Assembly: GCF_030534335.1 (NCBI RefSeq)
Contig: NZ_CP130565.1
Span: 3,617,501-3,681,500, forward strand
Direction of reading: 5' to 3'
DNA length: 64,000 bases
Source of the DNA: Marivirga harenae
GTDB taxonomy: Bacteria > Bacteroidota > Bacteroidia > Cytophagales > Cyclobacteriaceae
Shown: in pieces, positions 43,931 through 53,106 of the stretch
Numbering within the stretch: position 1 is the first letter of the stretch
Layout of the letters: each line of letters starts with the position of its first letter
Notes under the pieces: model-generated
What the model saw: the letters and a program-made list of their open reading frames with translations, nothing else
What the model was told of the DNA's origin: nothing
Databases searched by the model: none
Position numbers and translations under genes: made by a program

Positions 43931-45916
43931 TTAGTACTCAGTGACGCTTTGAGTTGATGAATATTGATTAAAAATTACTTCAACTCTCCTATTTAATTTT
44001 CTTTGCTCAGGATCACCGTTATCTGCAATAGGGTTCGATTCTCCTTTAGCTATAATTTTGATATCACGGTCATTACATCCCTCTTTCAGCAACCATTTTT
44101 TAACATTTATAGCCCTTTTTTTAGCCAAATACTGGTTATAAGCCGAATCACCAATGTTACAGGTATAGCCAATTAATTCAATGGTGCCGATGTTTCGTCC
44201 ACTAAGTCTATCTCTAAGCTTTGTTAGTACTTCTTGATTAGCTGAAACCTGATCCTCATCAAAACCAAAAACTATTTTATATTGATCTTGCTGCGCTTTT
44301 CTGACCCTTACCTCTAGTATATTTTTCGTATTATTCAAACCAGAATTGCTTAACATAGGAGACGAGCTTTCAGAGACCCATTTCAAATTATTTATCTTAA
44401 ATTCGATTCGACTATTGATATCAAATTGAGCATTGACATGTTTTTTATAATCATCATTACTAAGTTCAGAGCTCCCTTTAGGGGTCAAAACAAATTGATC
44501 TGGATGAAATCCTTCGTCAACATAAAATTCCTTAATTTTAGCCAATCTTTCCTTTGACAGGGTAAAGTTTTTTAGACTGTCGTCAAAATCGTGTGCATGA
44601 CCTACTAATTCTAGTTGAAGACTATCATAACGCTTAAATACTTCCAACAATCTGACCAATTCAAAATAACTAGCAGGAAAGAACTCAGCAGTATTTTTTA
44701 AGAATTGAATGTTATGACTTGTCGTTCTAGCTCCTTCCCTTATGGGAGTGGTATGAATGTCAGCAGTTTCTTCCAAATACTCTTTTTGATCCGTTAAATC
44801 AATATAATGACTTTCACTAATGTGTCCACTCTTATTTACATAAAAGAAATAAGATCCGCCAGAAGGTAAAATGGCATTAAAATGAGTCGCTTCATATTCG
44901 ATATTAACTTCTGATTCACTAGCATTAGTAGTTAAGAAATTAACATGATAGTCTAAACTGTCATCATCTTCCTGATCAGCTAAGAACTCACCCTTTAATA
45001 AAACAACAGGATCAGGTCTAAATTGATAAGGAATTGTAATTGAAAAAATATCACGACTTCCATCCCTGCCACCATTGGAACTTACATAGTAACCAATTGA
45101 ACCATTAGCAGGAATTGTATAATAGGCCTCAAATTCTTTTGTATTAACGTCAGGACCTAAATTCTGAGGTTTAGACCAATTGGTCCAAGTAGAATCAAGA
45201 CGTCTAGTGTAAAATATGTCTGCACTACCATAATTTTCATGACCCATGGAGGCAAAAAACAAAGTCTTGTTATCCACAGCAAGAAAAGGAGAGAACTCTG
45301 GATACTTAGTATTGATTTGATCACCTAAATTAATAGGAGTTTTCCAGATACCATCTGCACCCTTTTTGCTTACATATAGATCCTGATCACCAAAGCAATC
45401 GTCACGTTCTACAGCAATTAACAATTCTTGTCCATTACTGCTAAAGAAATAATCAATGTATTCACTGTGATTGTGAAAATCATCGATCGGGACTACTTCT
45501 GGGGAACTCCATTCCCCATTTACAGAATGACTAATAGATACACCCTCTTTTGAATTCTCACTATTATAAGCGTTCAACAAAAATAGACTTTCCCCTGTCG
45601 GAGAAATAGAAACTACTCCATTAGAACCCTCGTTGTTTAAAGGAAAACCAGCATTAAATGCTTTTTCCCAACCCCTATCGCCATATATACTAACATAAAT
45701 ATCCTGATCATCAAGGATCCCATTTACATTATCTGGTGCATTTTGTCGAGCAAAATACAGGGTCTTTCCATCAACAGAAATCATTGGTTTCGTTTCTGTA
45801 TACTTACTGTTAATTGAATCAGAAAGATTATTTTTGATAATCTCCTGTCCAGCAGAGGGGAAATAAAAAAGGAATATCAGAGTGGTTGAAACGGTCCATA
45901 ATATTAAGCTTTTCAT
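43931..45916 (-). CDS. PD40 beta-propeller protein with two OmpA-like domains
   Basis: 661 residues with a signal peptide (~1-23). Residues ~40-290 are WD40-like PD40 repeats ('KPMISVDGKTLYFAR', 'SPFLAVDNKTLFFAS', 'AYYTIPANGSIGYYVSS'). A carboxypeptidase-like beta-domain follows. Then come two OmpA-type segments: a diverged one ('LELVGHAHD...LSKERLAKI') and a canonical C-terminal one ('IELIGYTCNIGDSAYNQYLAKKRA...GESNP...RKLNRRVEV') that should bind peptidoglycan. The layout resembles T9SS-associated PorE-type and other periplasmic anchors, but without a clear assignment. Probably outer-membrane/periplasmic, tethered to the cell wall. Minus-strand -7 box at 45972-45979. Confidence 0.88.
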   Translation of the reverse strand: MKSLILWTVSTTLIFLFYFPSAGQEIIKNNLSDSINSKYTETKPMISVDGKTLYFARQNAPDNVNGILDDQDIYVSIYGDRGWEKAFNAGFPLNNEGSNGVVSISPTGESLFLLNAYNSENSKEGVSISHSVNGEWSSPEVVPIDDFHNHSEYIDYFFSSNGQELLIAVERDDCFGDQDLYVSKKGADGIWKTPINLGDQINTKYPEFSPFLAVDNKTLFFASMGHENYGSADIFYTRRLDSTWTNWSKPQNLGPDVNTKEFEAYYTIPANGSIGYYVSSNGGRDGSRDIFSITIPYQFRPDPVVLLKGEFLADQEDDDSLDYHVNFLTTNASESEVNIEYEATHFNAILPSGGSYFFYVNKSGHISESHYIDLTDQKEYLEETADIHTTPIREGARTTSHNIQFLKNTAEFFPASYFELVRLLEVFKRYDSLQLELVGHAHDFDDSLKNFTLSKERLAKIKEFYVDEGFHPDQFVLTPKGSSELSNDDYKKHVNAQFDINSRIEFKINNLKWVSESSSPMLSNSGLNNTKNILEVRVRKAQQDQYKIVFGFDEDQVSANQEVLTKLRDRLSGRNIGTIELIGYTCNIGDSAYNQYLAKKRAINVKKWLLKEGCNDRDIKIIAKGESNPIADNGDPEQRKLNRRVEVIFNQYSSTQSVTEY

Positions 45917-45971
45917 CTCTTGATATTAAAGTTGATAAAAATAAAGCATGTCATTAAACCATAACATTAAG

Positions 45972-45979
45972 CAAATATA
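45972..45979 (-). promoter_or_regulatory. -7 promoter box (TATATTTG on minus strand)
   Basis: Fits TAnnTTTG, 55 nt upstream of the PD40/OmpA gene start. No matching -33 element seen. Confidence 0.42.
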
Positions 45980-46163
45980 TATAAATTATTGATAAACAGG
46001 TAATAATGATAACAAATTATCTATTTTTGATATAAAATCGAGATAAATCACATAAAAATACCTCTATTTAAAGACTAATTAATACAAATCTAACTTGAAA
46101 AAATATACCTAAGAGAAATATATAAAACACAGAAATTCAGTATCAAAAGCTACGCTAATTACA

Positions 46164-46302
46164 TGGTTTACAGACGCCCTTGTGGAGAATTCATTTCGTA
46201 CTCGTAGTCTAAATAATGTAAAACTGTAAAGTAATTTCAGGACGAGACAGCTTGGATTGGGCATCCTCGTTACAAACGAGAACGAGCTGGCCTTACAAAC
46301 CA
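46164..46302. mobile_element. possible ~139-bp MITE-like or REP-like repeat remnant
   Basis: The ends are imperfect inverted repeats: TGGTTTACAG at 46164-46173 and the complement of CCTTACAAACCA at 46291-46302 (TGGTTTGTAAGG). Inside is a perfect 6-bp hairpin CTCGTT-ACA-AACGAG (46266-46280), flanked by further GACGAG/AACGAG motifs. The element sits in a ~560-bp gene-free gap and has no credible ORF. No target-site duplication is visible. Could be a REP-associated or transposon-derived relic. Confidence 0.4.
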
Positions 46303-46477
46303 ATGCTCAGTAAAAACTGTGTCATAGCATAATTACTTTGAGGGAGCAATTTAAGCTGCTAAGATAATTAAATCGGAAAGCTCCAATGAACAGAATACCC
46401 AAAGTTAGGTATTGTTAACTGATACAAAAGCAGATAATTTGCGATTATTAGTTATATTCCAAAAAAAACAAATTGAC
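46303..46477. other. upstream region of the two-component operon
   Basis: Gene-free sequence between the repeat-like element and the ATG at 46478. No clear TAnnTTTG box was found. The frame starting at 46412 in the same phase as the next gene adds 22 unlikely residues. Confidence 0.35.
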
Positions 46478-47065
46478 ATGAATTACAAAAGCACTACAAT
46501 CGTATTATTTTTAGCTTTAGTAGCTATGGTCATTTTTCATTTCTATTTTGAAGATAATGAAATTAAGCAAACGGAAAGTATGGAGAAAGCACCAAAACTA
46601 ATGGAAGAGAAAGCAACTTCTGCTAATAACAAAGAAATTAAGGAGTATTTCTCTAAAATGCTCGCCAATGGAGTTGATTCGACTACAGGAAAATTTATTT
46701 CACAATCAAAAGCGAAAGCCAAATTGGATACTATGCTAGCTTACAGGAGAAATAATCCAGGAAAACCAGGTATTCAAAACGCTTACGGCTACATATTCGG
46801 ACTTGAGAAAATGAGAGGATTAATCCAAAGAATTGATGACATCAACAAGGAACAAGATTCAGTGCAATTAACTGGTATCAGAGTTTACAGAACCATCTCA
46901 GAAGTGAAAGAACAAAAGTACTTTGATGTATTCATGATTGCTGTTACTAAAGATAATAAAGACTACCCCAACCTAAATAATCCGGATTTGCCAAAATTAA
47001 GAATATCTGAGGATAGAGATCCAATTTTAAATTATTCAAACCCCTGCCCAACAGAGTGTAATTAA
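46478..47065 (+). CDS. membrane-anchored hypothetical protein, first gene of two-component operon
   Basis: 195 residues from the ATG at 46478, which places a membrane helix (~6-24) right at the N-terminus; the longer start at 46412 would bury it. The rest is a soluble, mostly helical domain that should face the periplasm, ending with 'PCPTECN', containing two cysteines. No family was recognised. It is followed 2 nt later by a multi-helix membrane protein, then a histidine kinase and response regulator. The order suggests a sensory or accessory role for the kinase; this is positional inference. Confidence 0.7.
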   Translation: MNYKSTTIVLFLALVAMVIFHFYFEDNEIKQTESMEKAPKLMEEKATSANNKEIKEYFSKMLANGVDSTTGKFISQSKAKAKLDTMLAYRRNNPGKPGIQNAYGYIFGLEKMRGLIQRIDDINKEQDSVQLTGIRVYRTISEVKEQKYFDVFMIAVTKDNKDYPNLNNPDLPKLRISEDRDPILNYSNPCPTECN

Positions 47066-47067
47066 AT

Positions 47068-47694
47068 ATGGAAATATTTTACAAAATTCAATCTAATCTT
47101 TCTATCTATTCACCTATACTTTTTATAGTATTTCTATTTTTTAGGCGTAAAGACCACTTTTTAAGAACAGATAAAATTTTAATACTTATAGTTTTTTCTT
47201 CCTTCTTAACTGACCTATTCTCTACGTATTTTGTTGACCGGAATTATGTCTATTTATTTATCTATTCAATATTAGATACTGTGCTTTTGCTTTTACTATT
47301 TAATAGTCTTTTAAGTAAGAGCAATAAACTCATTATCCTTTTACTCACTGTTTTCTTTTCAACACTAGCTATTGAATTCTTATACAAAGATCCTATTTAT
47401 GAATTCTTTAGTTTCACACTTACTGTAAAGTGCTTGATTTTCATTATTTTATCTCTTCTGTATTTTTACCAAATCTATACGAAGGAAGAAGATATCTTTA
47501 GAAGTAAAGCACCTGAGTTTTGGTATAATGTAGGGATTCTGATTTATTTTTCATTAGCTTTTTTCCCGTTCTTTCTATCAACAGAGATAATGTCTGGTCT
47601 ATTTGACTATTCTTTATGGTTTGTGCATAACATAGGTAATGTTTCAAAGAATATAATTTTTGCGCTTGGACTATGGATGGTTCAAAAGAGATAA
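47068..47694 (+). CDS. integral membrane protein (7-8 helices), two-component operon
   Basis: 208 residues, almost entirely hydrophobic, with about seven membrane helices and short loops. A motif 'FSSFLTDLFSTYFVDRNY' between helices 2 and 3 and 'WYNVGILIYFSLAFFPFFLS' late in the chain are the most distinctive parts. No family recognised. Start is 2 nt after the preceding stop, and its last 22 bases overlap the histidine kinase gene, so the three are translationally coupled. Since the kinase itself has only one membrane helix and little extracytoplasmic sequence, this protein is a candidate sensor or transporter feeding it. Confidence 0.72.
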   Translation: MEIFYKIQSNLSIYSPILFIVFLFFRRKDHFLRTDKILILIVFSSFLTDLFSTYFVDRNYVYLFIYSILDTVLLLLLFNSLLSKSNKLIILLLTVFFSTLAIEFLYKDPIYEFFSFTLTVKCLIFIILSLLYFYQIYTKEEDIFRSKAPEFWYNVGILIYFSLAFFPFFLSTEIMSGLFDYSLWFVHNIGNVSKNIIFALGLWMVQKR

Positions 47695-48473
47695 TTTTCT
47701 TGACATTGGCAATTGGAGCCTCCGGCATGCTTACCTTGGCAGTAGGAATCATTCTCTTTGTATTCTTCTATCAAAGGAAGTTATTAAAGCGTAAAATAGC
47801 CTATCAAAAAGTAGAAGATTTACTAAATGAGCAGGAGTTGAAAAATGCATATTCACTTTTGGAGGGACAGGAAAAAGAACGTCAAAGAATTTCTAAGGAG
47901 CTGCATGATAATTTAGGAAGCTTGCTGGTAACGGCTAATTTATCAATTGATGCTTTGCCAAAGGAACAGCTGGATACTAATACTCGCGAAAAAATTGGTA
48001 AAATTGATTCTTTGATTCAAAAAGCTGCAAATGAAACCCGAAAGATTTCACATAGCTTAGATTCCGGACTTCTTAAACATTTCGGATTGAAAGCCTCACT
48101 AATCGATTTGGCTGCAACTCTTGATGAGCTAACGCATTTAAAAACACATTTTGACATCCAATTAAAAGGCACATTTTCAAATGAAATCAATACAGAACTT
48201 TATAGAATAATTCAAGAATTAATTAACAACACCTTGAAACATGCCCAGGCCAAGAATATTCGCTTAGAAGTGTTAGAGTTGAAGGACAAATATATTAATA
48301 TCATATATGAAGACGATGGCCTTGGTTTTGACTTAAATGAAAGTGGAAAAGTAAAGGGCATTGGTCTACAAAATATTGACAACAGAGTTAGCAAATTATA
48401 TGGTAAAATAACCCTCGATTCAGCTCGAGAAAAAGGAATTACTGTAATTATAGAAATACCGGTCAATGAATAA
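47673..48473 (+). CDS. sensor histidine kinase (HisKA_3/NarX-type)
   Basis: 266 residues. One membrane helix (~8-33) is followed by a short coiled coil and a HisKA_3 dimerisation domain with the phospho-accepting histidine in 'ISKELHDNLG' (H78). The GHKL ATPase domain has 'QELINNTLKHAQA' (N box), 'EDDGLGFD' (G1) and 'GIGLQNIDNRV' (G2). There is almost no periplasmic domain, so sensing must be within the membrane or through the preceding membrane proteins. Its start overlaps the upstream gene by 22 nt, and its end overlaps the response regulator by 8 nt. It phosphorylates the regulator encoded next. Confidence 0.9.
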   Translation: MDGSKEIIFLTLAIGASGMLTLAVGIILFVFFYQRKLLKRKIAYQKVEDLLNEQELKNAYSLLEGQEKERQRISKELHDNLGSLLVTANLSIDALPKEQLDTNTREKIGKIDSLIQKAANETRKISHSLDSGLLKHFGLKASLIDLAATLDELTHLKTHFDIQLKGTFSNEINTELYRIIQELINNTLKHAQAKNIRLEVLELKDKYINIIYEDDGLGFDLNESGKVKGIGLQNIDNRVSKLYGKITLDSAREKGITVIIEIPVNE

Positions 48474-49083
48474 AATTAAAATCATATTGGCGGATGACCA
48501 TCAAATGATCCTTGATGGTTTGTCTGAAGTTTTAAGAAAGCATCAAGATTTAGAATTAATTGGTCAGTTCCCAAATGGTAAGGAAGTGATTGAATTTGTT
48601 AAATCAAACAAAGTGGATGTGGCCATAATGGATATTAATATGCCTGAATTGGATGGAATCAGTTGTGCAAAACTACTAAAGCAAGACTTTCCTGAAATCA
48701 AGATCATTATGTTGACGATGTATGCTCAAAAATCTTTTATAGATGAAATCATTAAATTAGGAATTGAAGGTTGTTTACTGAAAAATAATTCGGGAAAGGA
48801 ATTACATGACGCCATATTGAGAGTCCAGAGTGGCAAATACTATTATGATAAAATTAAAGATTTCACTGATCCTACCGAAGAAATCGCATCCTATAAATTG
48901 GGAGAAAGAGAAATAGAAATTATTAAATTATTGGCAGAGGGTTTGGGAACAAATGAAATTGCCACAAAACTGTATATTTCTACACACACGGTTAGTACCC
49001 ATAGAAAGAATATTTTACATAAAACAGGAGTTAACAATACCACTCAATTGGTTCAATTTGCATACGAAAACCATCTAATTTAA
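48466..49083 (+). CDS. response regulator, NarL/FixJ (LuxR-type HTH)
   Basis: 205 residues. The receiver domain begins 'IILADDHQMILDGL' with acidic residues D10 and D11. The phosphorylated Asp is D56 in 'MDINMPE', with the conserved Thr and Lys in 'LTMYA' and 'LLKN'. The DNA-binding domain (~140-200) has 'LGEREIEIIKLLAEGLGTNEIA' and 'ISTHTVSTHRKNIL', the LuxR-type helix-turn-helix. It is a cytosolic transcription factor paired with the upstream kinase. Target genes are unknown; the operon itself may be one. Confidence 0.93.
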   Translation: MNKIKIILADDHQMILDGLSEVLRKHQDLELIGQFPNGKEVIEFVKSNKVDVAIMDINMPELDGISCAKLLKQDFPEIKIIMLTMYAQKSFIDEIIKLGIEGCLLKNNSGKELHDAILRVQSGKYYYDKIKDFTDPTEEIASYKLGEREIEIIKLLAEGLGTNEIATKLYISTHTVSTHRKNILHKTGVNNTTQLVQFAYENHLI

Positions 49084-49118
49084 GCTTTAACTAGCATGCA
49101 TTCGAATAAATCCACAGC

Positions 49119-49583
49119 TTAAGGGGCCTTATCTAATATTTCCCAAGTGTGATCAGCTAATAATTTAACTGTGGCCAAGTAACTCATTTGAGTATTGCTC
49201 CTTCCCCACTCGTTAGGCGCAACTAAAGACAAGATATCCTTTTTGTCTGGACCTTCATACATATAGTAAACATGATTGATCAGTGGCTCAAAATTAATTT
49301 TGGCTAGATAAATCCTTTCTGATATTTCCACTCGACTTTGTAGATCATTAGCTTGTTTGGCCAATAATTGCATCTGTTCGTACAGTTGACTCATTTGTCT
49401 GTCAGTCTGTTCATGCATAGCTGAAACGGCACGTCCTTTTATTTTCCCTCTGTCAGTGGGTTTAATGATCGCACTACCTGAATGATGAGGGAAGTCTAAT
49501 GTACCCGGTTTATCGGTGGTACCTTCCTTCATCTTCTCTAAATCAATTTTATCTACATCTATTTTTTTCCCTGACTCGCTCAT
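49119..49583 (-). CDS. DUF2452 family protein
   Basis: 154 residues, cytosolic. The chain carries the DUF2452 pattern: 'LDFPHHSGSAIIKPTDRGKIKG', a central helix with 'ALSAMHEQTDRQM'-like sequence and 'LINHVYYMYEG', then 'LSLVAPNEWG'. Function of DUF2452 is unknown, but it is widespread in Bacteroidota. It follows a 62-codon membrane protein gene on the same strand with a gap of 12 nt. Convergent with the response regulator. Confidence 0.8.
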   Translation of the reverse strand: MSESGKKIDVDKIDLEKMKEGTTDKPGTLDFPHHSGSAIIKPTDRGKIKGRAVSAMHEQTDRQMSQLYEQMQLLAKQANDLQSRVEISERIYLAKINFEPLINHVYYMYEGPDKKDILSLVAPNEWGRSNTQMSYLATVKLLADHTWEILDKAP

Positions 49584-49595
49584 TTCACTATCCTA

Positions 49596-49784
49596 TTATC
49601 TTCTGATTTCAATTTCCATTGGATTTTGTTGCTCAACACTATCTTTAACGGATTTGTTTTTTTCAGTTTCAGCACCAGGTCTTCCTTTAGGAAATTTAGT
49701 CTTTGTAGACATGTCATAGACCACATAAAAGACAATCAACATAAAGATAACGGCAACTAAAAGAAATACTCTAGACTTTTTCAT
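49596..49784 (-). CDS. small single-pass membrane protein
   Basis: 62 residues: a positively charged start (MKKSR), one membrane helix (~6-25), and a hydrophilic tail rich in Lys, Glu and Pro. No family recognised. It lies 12 nt upstream of the DUF2452 gene on the same strand and is probably co-transcribed with it. The helix direction (basic N-terminus inside) places the tail outside the cytoplasm. Confidence 0.62.
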   Translation of the reverse strand: MKKSRVFLLVAVIFMLIVFYVVYDMSTKTKFPKGRPGAETEKNKSVKDSVEQQNPMEIEIRR

Positions 49785-49931
49785 TTTGCATACAATTCAT
49801 TTTTACTATATCAAATTAAAAGAAATCAAGTTAGCACCAGACCAGTTAGGTTTCCTTGATTTATTTACTAAATTTCGGAATCAACGAATTCAATCTTTTC
49901 AAAAGCTAACTGATTTCGAGACTGCTGCACA

Positions 49932-51392
49932 TCACTCCTCCTCATCTTCCATAAATCCAAAAAGAGAAAACCGTTCCTTCAACTGTAATTCTTTCATAAA
50001 GTTATAATAAACGGTAATTCCAGATTGTAAAACATCTAGACTAATTCGTTCATTTACGCTATGGATACTATTGATATCCTCCTCCGTTACCACTGCTGGA
50101 ATTAGCCCATAAGAGGGAATACCGTAGGATCGAAATAAGCTATTGTCACTGGTCGCAGGAAATAAAAATGGAATTGTTTCCGCTTCAGGATAGCTTATGG
50201 CTACCGCATCTTCCAAGGCCTTGTAATACCTATTCAATCTTGAAGGCTGAGCCTCGGGACTTTCAGATATAACCGATACGGTAATATTATCATTGTCTAA
50301 TTTTCTCTCAATATATCGAATAAAACTCTTGCTAGATGTTCCAGGAACTAATCTACAATCTAAAACGGCAGTAGCTGAAGTACTGATCTGGTTGGGAGGG
50401 CCAGGCGGATTATAGATATTAGTAACGGTCACTGTATTAGTCAATAATGAAGAAAGAAAAGGTTCGCGTTCAATTTGCTTTCTCACAAATGGCGCAAGAA
50501 TCGACCAATTAATATTCCGAATAAAAAATCCTCTAATACCACCTTCCGCTCTTCCTAATCTTCTGAACATTCTTCTAGTGCTAGCATTGAAAAGCAATAA
50601 AGCTTTACGGTTGGTGATATTATTTAAACTGTTGATCAACTGAATATTAGCATAATCTGTTGTAGGTGCCGCTCCATGTCCAGCAGAATTGCTGATAATT
50701 TTAAGCTGGAGCCATAGACTTTGTTTTTCGGCTATTGAAACTCCAAAAACCACTTTCTCGGGTTTATTCTGCAAAACATTTTGATATCCTGCACCACCTT
50801 CTCCAAGAACTGCAACTGCATTGAGCTCATCTTCAAAATTCTCCATAAGATATCGAGCGCCCTTATCTCCGCCTGTTTCTTCAGCTGACACAAATAAAAC
50901 CGTAATATTGAAAGGTAAATCAGCTGTATCGTAATCTTGTTGAAATGCTTGCAAGGCTTTTAATTGCATGACACCTAAACCTTTAGCATCTAAAGCTCCC
51001 CTACCATGAATATATTCTCCATCAAAATAGCCACTATAAGGATCATGTTCCCAAATATCTAAATCCTCTGCAGGAACGACATCAATATGACTTTGCAAAA
51101 TAACATTGGGTTTACCACTGCCTAAAGGATAAAGCGATGCAGCTAAATTATAATTATCTGAAGAACTTGAAAACACCCGAAGATTTAGATCGGTTGTTAA
51201 AATATAATCTTCAATAAAGATAGCCGCTTCCTTTTCATTACCTGAAACACTTTCTCTTTGAATATATGCTGATAGCAAATCAATAGACTGATTCAAAGAA
51301 ATCGATTCGGGCGGTTCAACGGAATCACCTGGATTTTGAGCTAAAGCTGAAGTAGAAAAAAGAACAACAAATAGCGCAAAAAATCTTATCAT
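49932..51392 (-). CDS. secreted M20 family metallopeptidase (carboxypeptidase S/PM20D1-like)
   Basis: About 486 residues from the ATG at 51392, which yields a clean signal peptide (MIRFFALFVVLFSTSALAQ); the frame to 51434 adds 14 residues that overlap the upstream gene. M20 metal-site motifs: 'LQSHIDVVPAE', 'GRGALDAKG', 'VSAEETGGDKGA' with the catalytic Glu, and 'IHSVNERIS' with a final His. The inserted dimerisation domain contains 'NSAGHGAAPTTD'. It hydrolyses dipeptides or N-acyl amino acids in the periplasm. It starts 4 nt after the MoxR-operon membrane gene, so it is likely the last gene of that operon. Confidence 0.9.
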   Translation of the reverse strand: MIRFFALFVVLFSTSALAQNPGDSVEPPESISLNQSIDLLSAYIQRESVSGNEKEAAIFIEDYILTTDLNLRVFSSSSDNYNLAASLYPLGSGKPNVILQSHIDVVPAEDLDIWEHDPYSGYFDGEYIHGRGALDAKGLGVMQLKALQAFQQDYDTADLPFNITVLFVSAEETGGDKGARYLMENFEDELNAVAVLGEGGAGYQNVLQNKPEKVVFGVSIAEKQSLWLQLKIISNSAGHGAAPTTDYANIQLINSLNNITNRKALLLFNASTRRMFRRLGRAEGGIRGFFIRNINWSILAPFVRKQIEREPFLSSLLTNTVTVTNIYNPPGPPNQISTSATAVLDCRLVPGTSSKSFIRYIERKLDNDNITVSVISESPEAQPSRLNRYYKALEDAVAISYPEAETIPFLFPATSDNSLFRSYGIPSYGLIPAVVTEEDINSIHSVNERISLDVLQSGITVYYNFMKELQLKERFSLFGFMEDEEE

Positions 51393-51396
51393 ATTT

Positions 51397-53106
51397 TTAA
51401 GTAATTTTATCTTCAATCCATAAGTAAGATACACTCATTAGAAACATTACGAAAAACCATATTGTTACGGATTTCCGATTATAAGTTAAGGTTTTCTTCT
51501 GAGTAAGTGAATTGTCAAAATTAAGATATTTTAAGTAATCATAATTGTAATTGTACAAGAATTCTGAATGACTTGTCAGCGTCTCGGAATGGACATAAAA
51601 AGGAATAGATTCTTGATAATTATTTAATTGAACAAAATGCCATCCTACCTCTTTGGGATAGAACATAAAATGTTGTCTTTCGGGAAAAAAATAATCATTT
51701 TTTGAGGATAGTGAAATTGTATCTGCTTTTGCAGTAATGATCTGTATTTCATCTACATTCATTGTGTTCCAAAGTCTTAAAAAGAAGGGCTGATACTGAA
51801 CAGGCCATTTGGTTTTATCATAAAAGACCTCATTAGATTCTCTGATTAATTCATCGAAGACAGGTAACCATAGTTGCTCATACTCTTCATCTTTACCTGA
51901 TAATTTCATTTGAAAACTATTTTGAAAATTAATCACACCAAATATCATTTTATGATCAACTTTTCTAAAAATAGCATTTTCAGCCACTTCATTTAAAGCT
52001 CTCAAATTATTGAATTGCAAATATTTATAATTATTTGATTCTAGAAAATTATCACTGGTACTAAAGATTTTAGTAGGTATAGATCGGCCTAATCCAAGTT
52101 CAATTTTGCTATTTGGGTTGGTTCTAAAAATTAAACTTCCTCTATTATCGGCTAACTTGCCTAAAAACAGTTGTTGATTACTCGGATTTAATTTTTCCCA
52201 CGCTTTTGCATCCGCAAATAAAACTTTCAAATCATTAGCAACACCTCTATCTATTTTCAGAGAATCATGCCAGTTTAAAAAGGTAGATTTAAATTTCCCC
52301 CTTGAAATTTGCGACTTCTGATAAACAGAATGTTCTTTTGATTTTAAATATTCTGCAAAGAATTTCCACTCAAAATCAGGAACTGCTGAAAGTATTTGTA
52401 TTACGTAGTTTTCACGCTTCTTTACTTTTACAGCAAAATGATAATCAGAATCATCAGTTGAGATCTTGACTAAAACAAAGCCTGCTGCCTTAGGAAGATG
52501 GGATAAAATAATGCTTGATTTATTTCCAATAGGTTTTGAAATCGAATCAAGATCAATAAACGCAGAGATCGTAATTTCCCTATTTTCAAGATTCTCAATT
52601 TTAATCTGTAGACTATCACCCAGTGCTATGGCTTTAGGGTAATTAAGTTGAATCCCCTTTTGCACGTTAATATCTTGACGAACTCGATAATAGTCAGGAT
52701 TTAGATGTGGAATATATCCATAAATATAAGCGGTGTCCACTTGGAATTCTAAGTCCTCAATGGATACTAATCTATCATTTTCGACCTTTCTGAAATGTGA
52801 ATTTCCTTGCTGCTTTAGAGTAGTTAATTCAAAACTCTGTCTTAAAGAATCAATAGTTTCCGTAGGAATTTCCTGACTTACAATTAGAGTTGACCTTAGG
52901 CTCTTTTCAGTTAATACAAAAGGTGATAAATAGATGACATATAAGGAAATAAGCGTAAGCAATACAGCTATTGCCCTTAATACAGTTCTAGGTTTCTGTT
53001 TGCGAAACTCCCCGTAAACACCTATAACCCACAGACCAATAAGCACAGCTAGATGCCACATCGCGAACGAATTTTCAAAATCTATATTTTTCAAAACATC
53101 ATTCAT
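51397..53106 (-). CDS. large membrane protein of the MoxR/BatA-type operon
   Basis: 569 residues. Two N-terminal membrane helices (~17-33 and ~43-66) and one at the extreme C-terminus ('VTIWFFVMFLMSVSYLWI') enclose a ~470-residue soluble domain predicted to be extracytoplasmic and beta-rich. This layout matches BatA-cluster proteins with a central glutamine amidotransferase-like or Ig-like domain, but no catalytic motif is seen. Its start overlaps the upstream gene by 8 nt, and the next gene starts 4 nt later, so it is embedded in the operon. Role unknown, probably part of an envelope complex assembled by MoxR. Confidence 0.75.
   Translation of the reverse strand: MNDVLKNIDFENSFAMWHLAVLIGLWVIGVYGEFRKQKPRTVLRAIAVLLTLISLYVIYLSPFVLTEKSLRSTLIVSQEIPTETIDSLRQSFELTTLKQQGNSHFRKVENDRLVSIEDLEFQVDTAYIYGYIPHLNPDYYRVRQDINVQKGIQLNYPKAIALGDSLQIKIENLENREITISAFIDLDSISKPIGNKSSIILSHLPKAAGFVLVKISTDDSDYHFAVKVKKRENYVIQILSAVPDFEWKFFAEYLKSKEHSVYQKSQISRGKFKSTFLNWHDSLKIDRGVANDLKVLFADAKAWEKLNPSNQQLFLGKLADNRGSLIFRTNPNSKIELGLGRSIPTKIFSTSDNFLESNNYKYLQFNNLRALNEVAENAIFRKVDHKMIFGVINFQNSFQMKLSGKDEEYEQLWLPVFDELIRESNEVFYDKTKWPVQYQPFFLRLWNTMNVDEIQIITAKADTISLSSKNDYFFPERQHFMFYPKEVGWHFVQLNNYQESIPFYVHSETLTSHSEFLYNYNYDYLKYLNFDNSLTQKKTLTYNRKSVTIWFFVMFLMSVSYLWIEDKIT

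Noticed and set aside
46109-46303. 64-codon minus-strand frame
   Set aside because: It spans the repeat-like element with the hairpin core and has an unlikely composition; it is better explained as non-coding repeat.
49786-50007. 73-codon plus-strand frame between the small membrane protein and M20 genes
   Set aside because: It overlaps the M20 coding region in antisense and lacks protein-like features.
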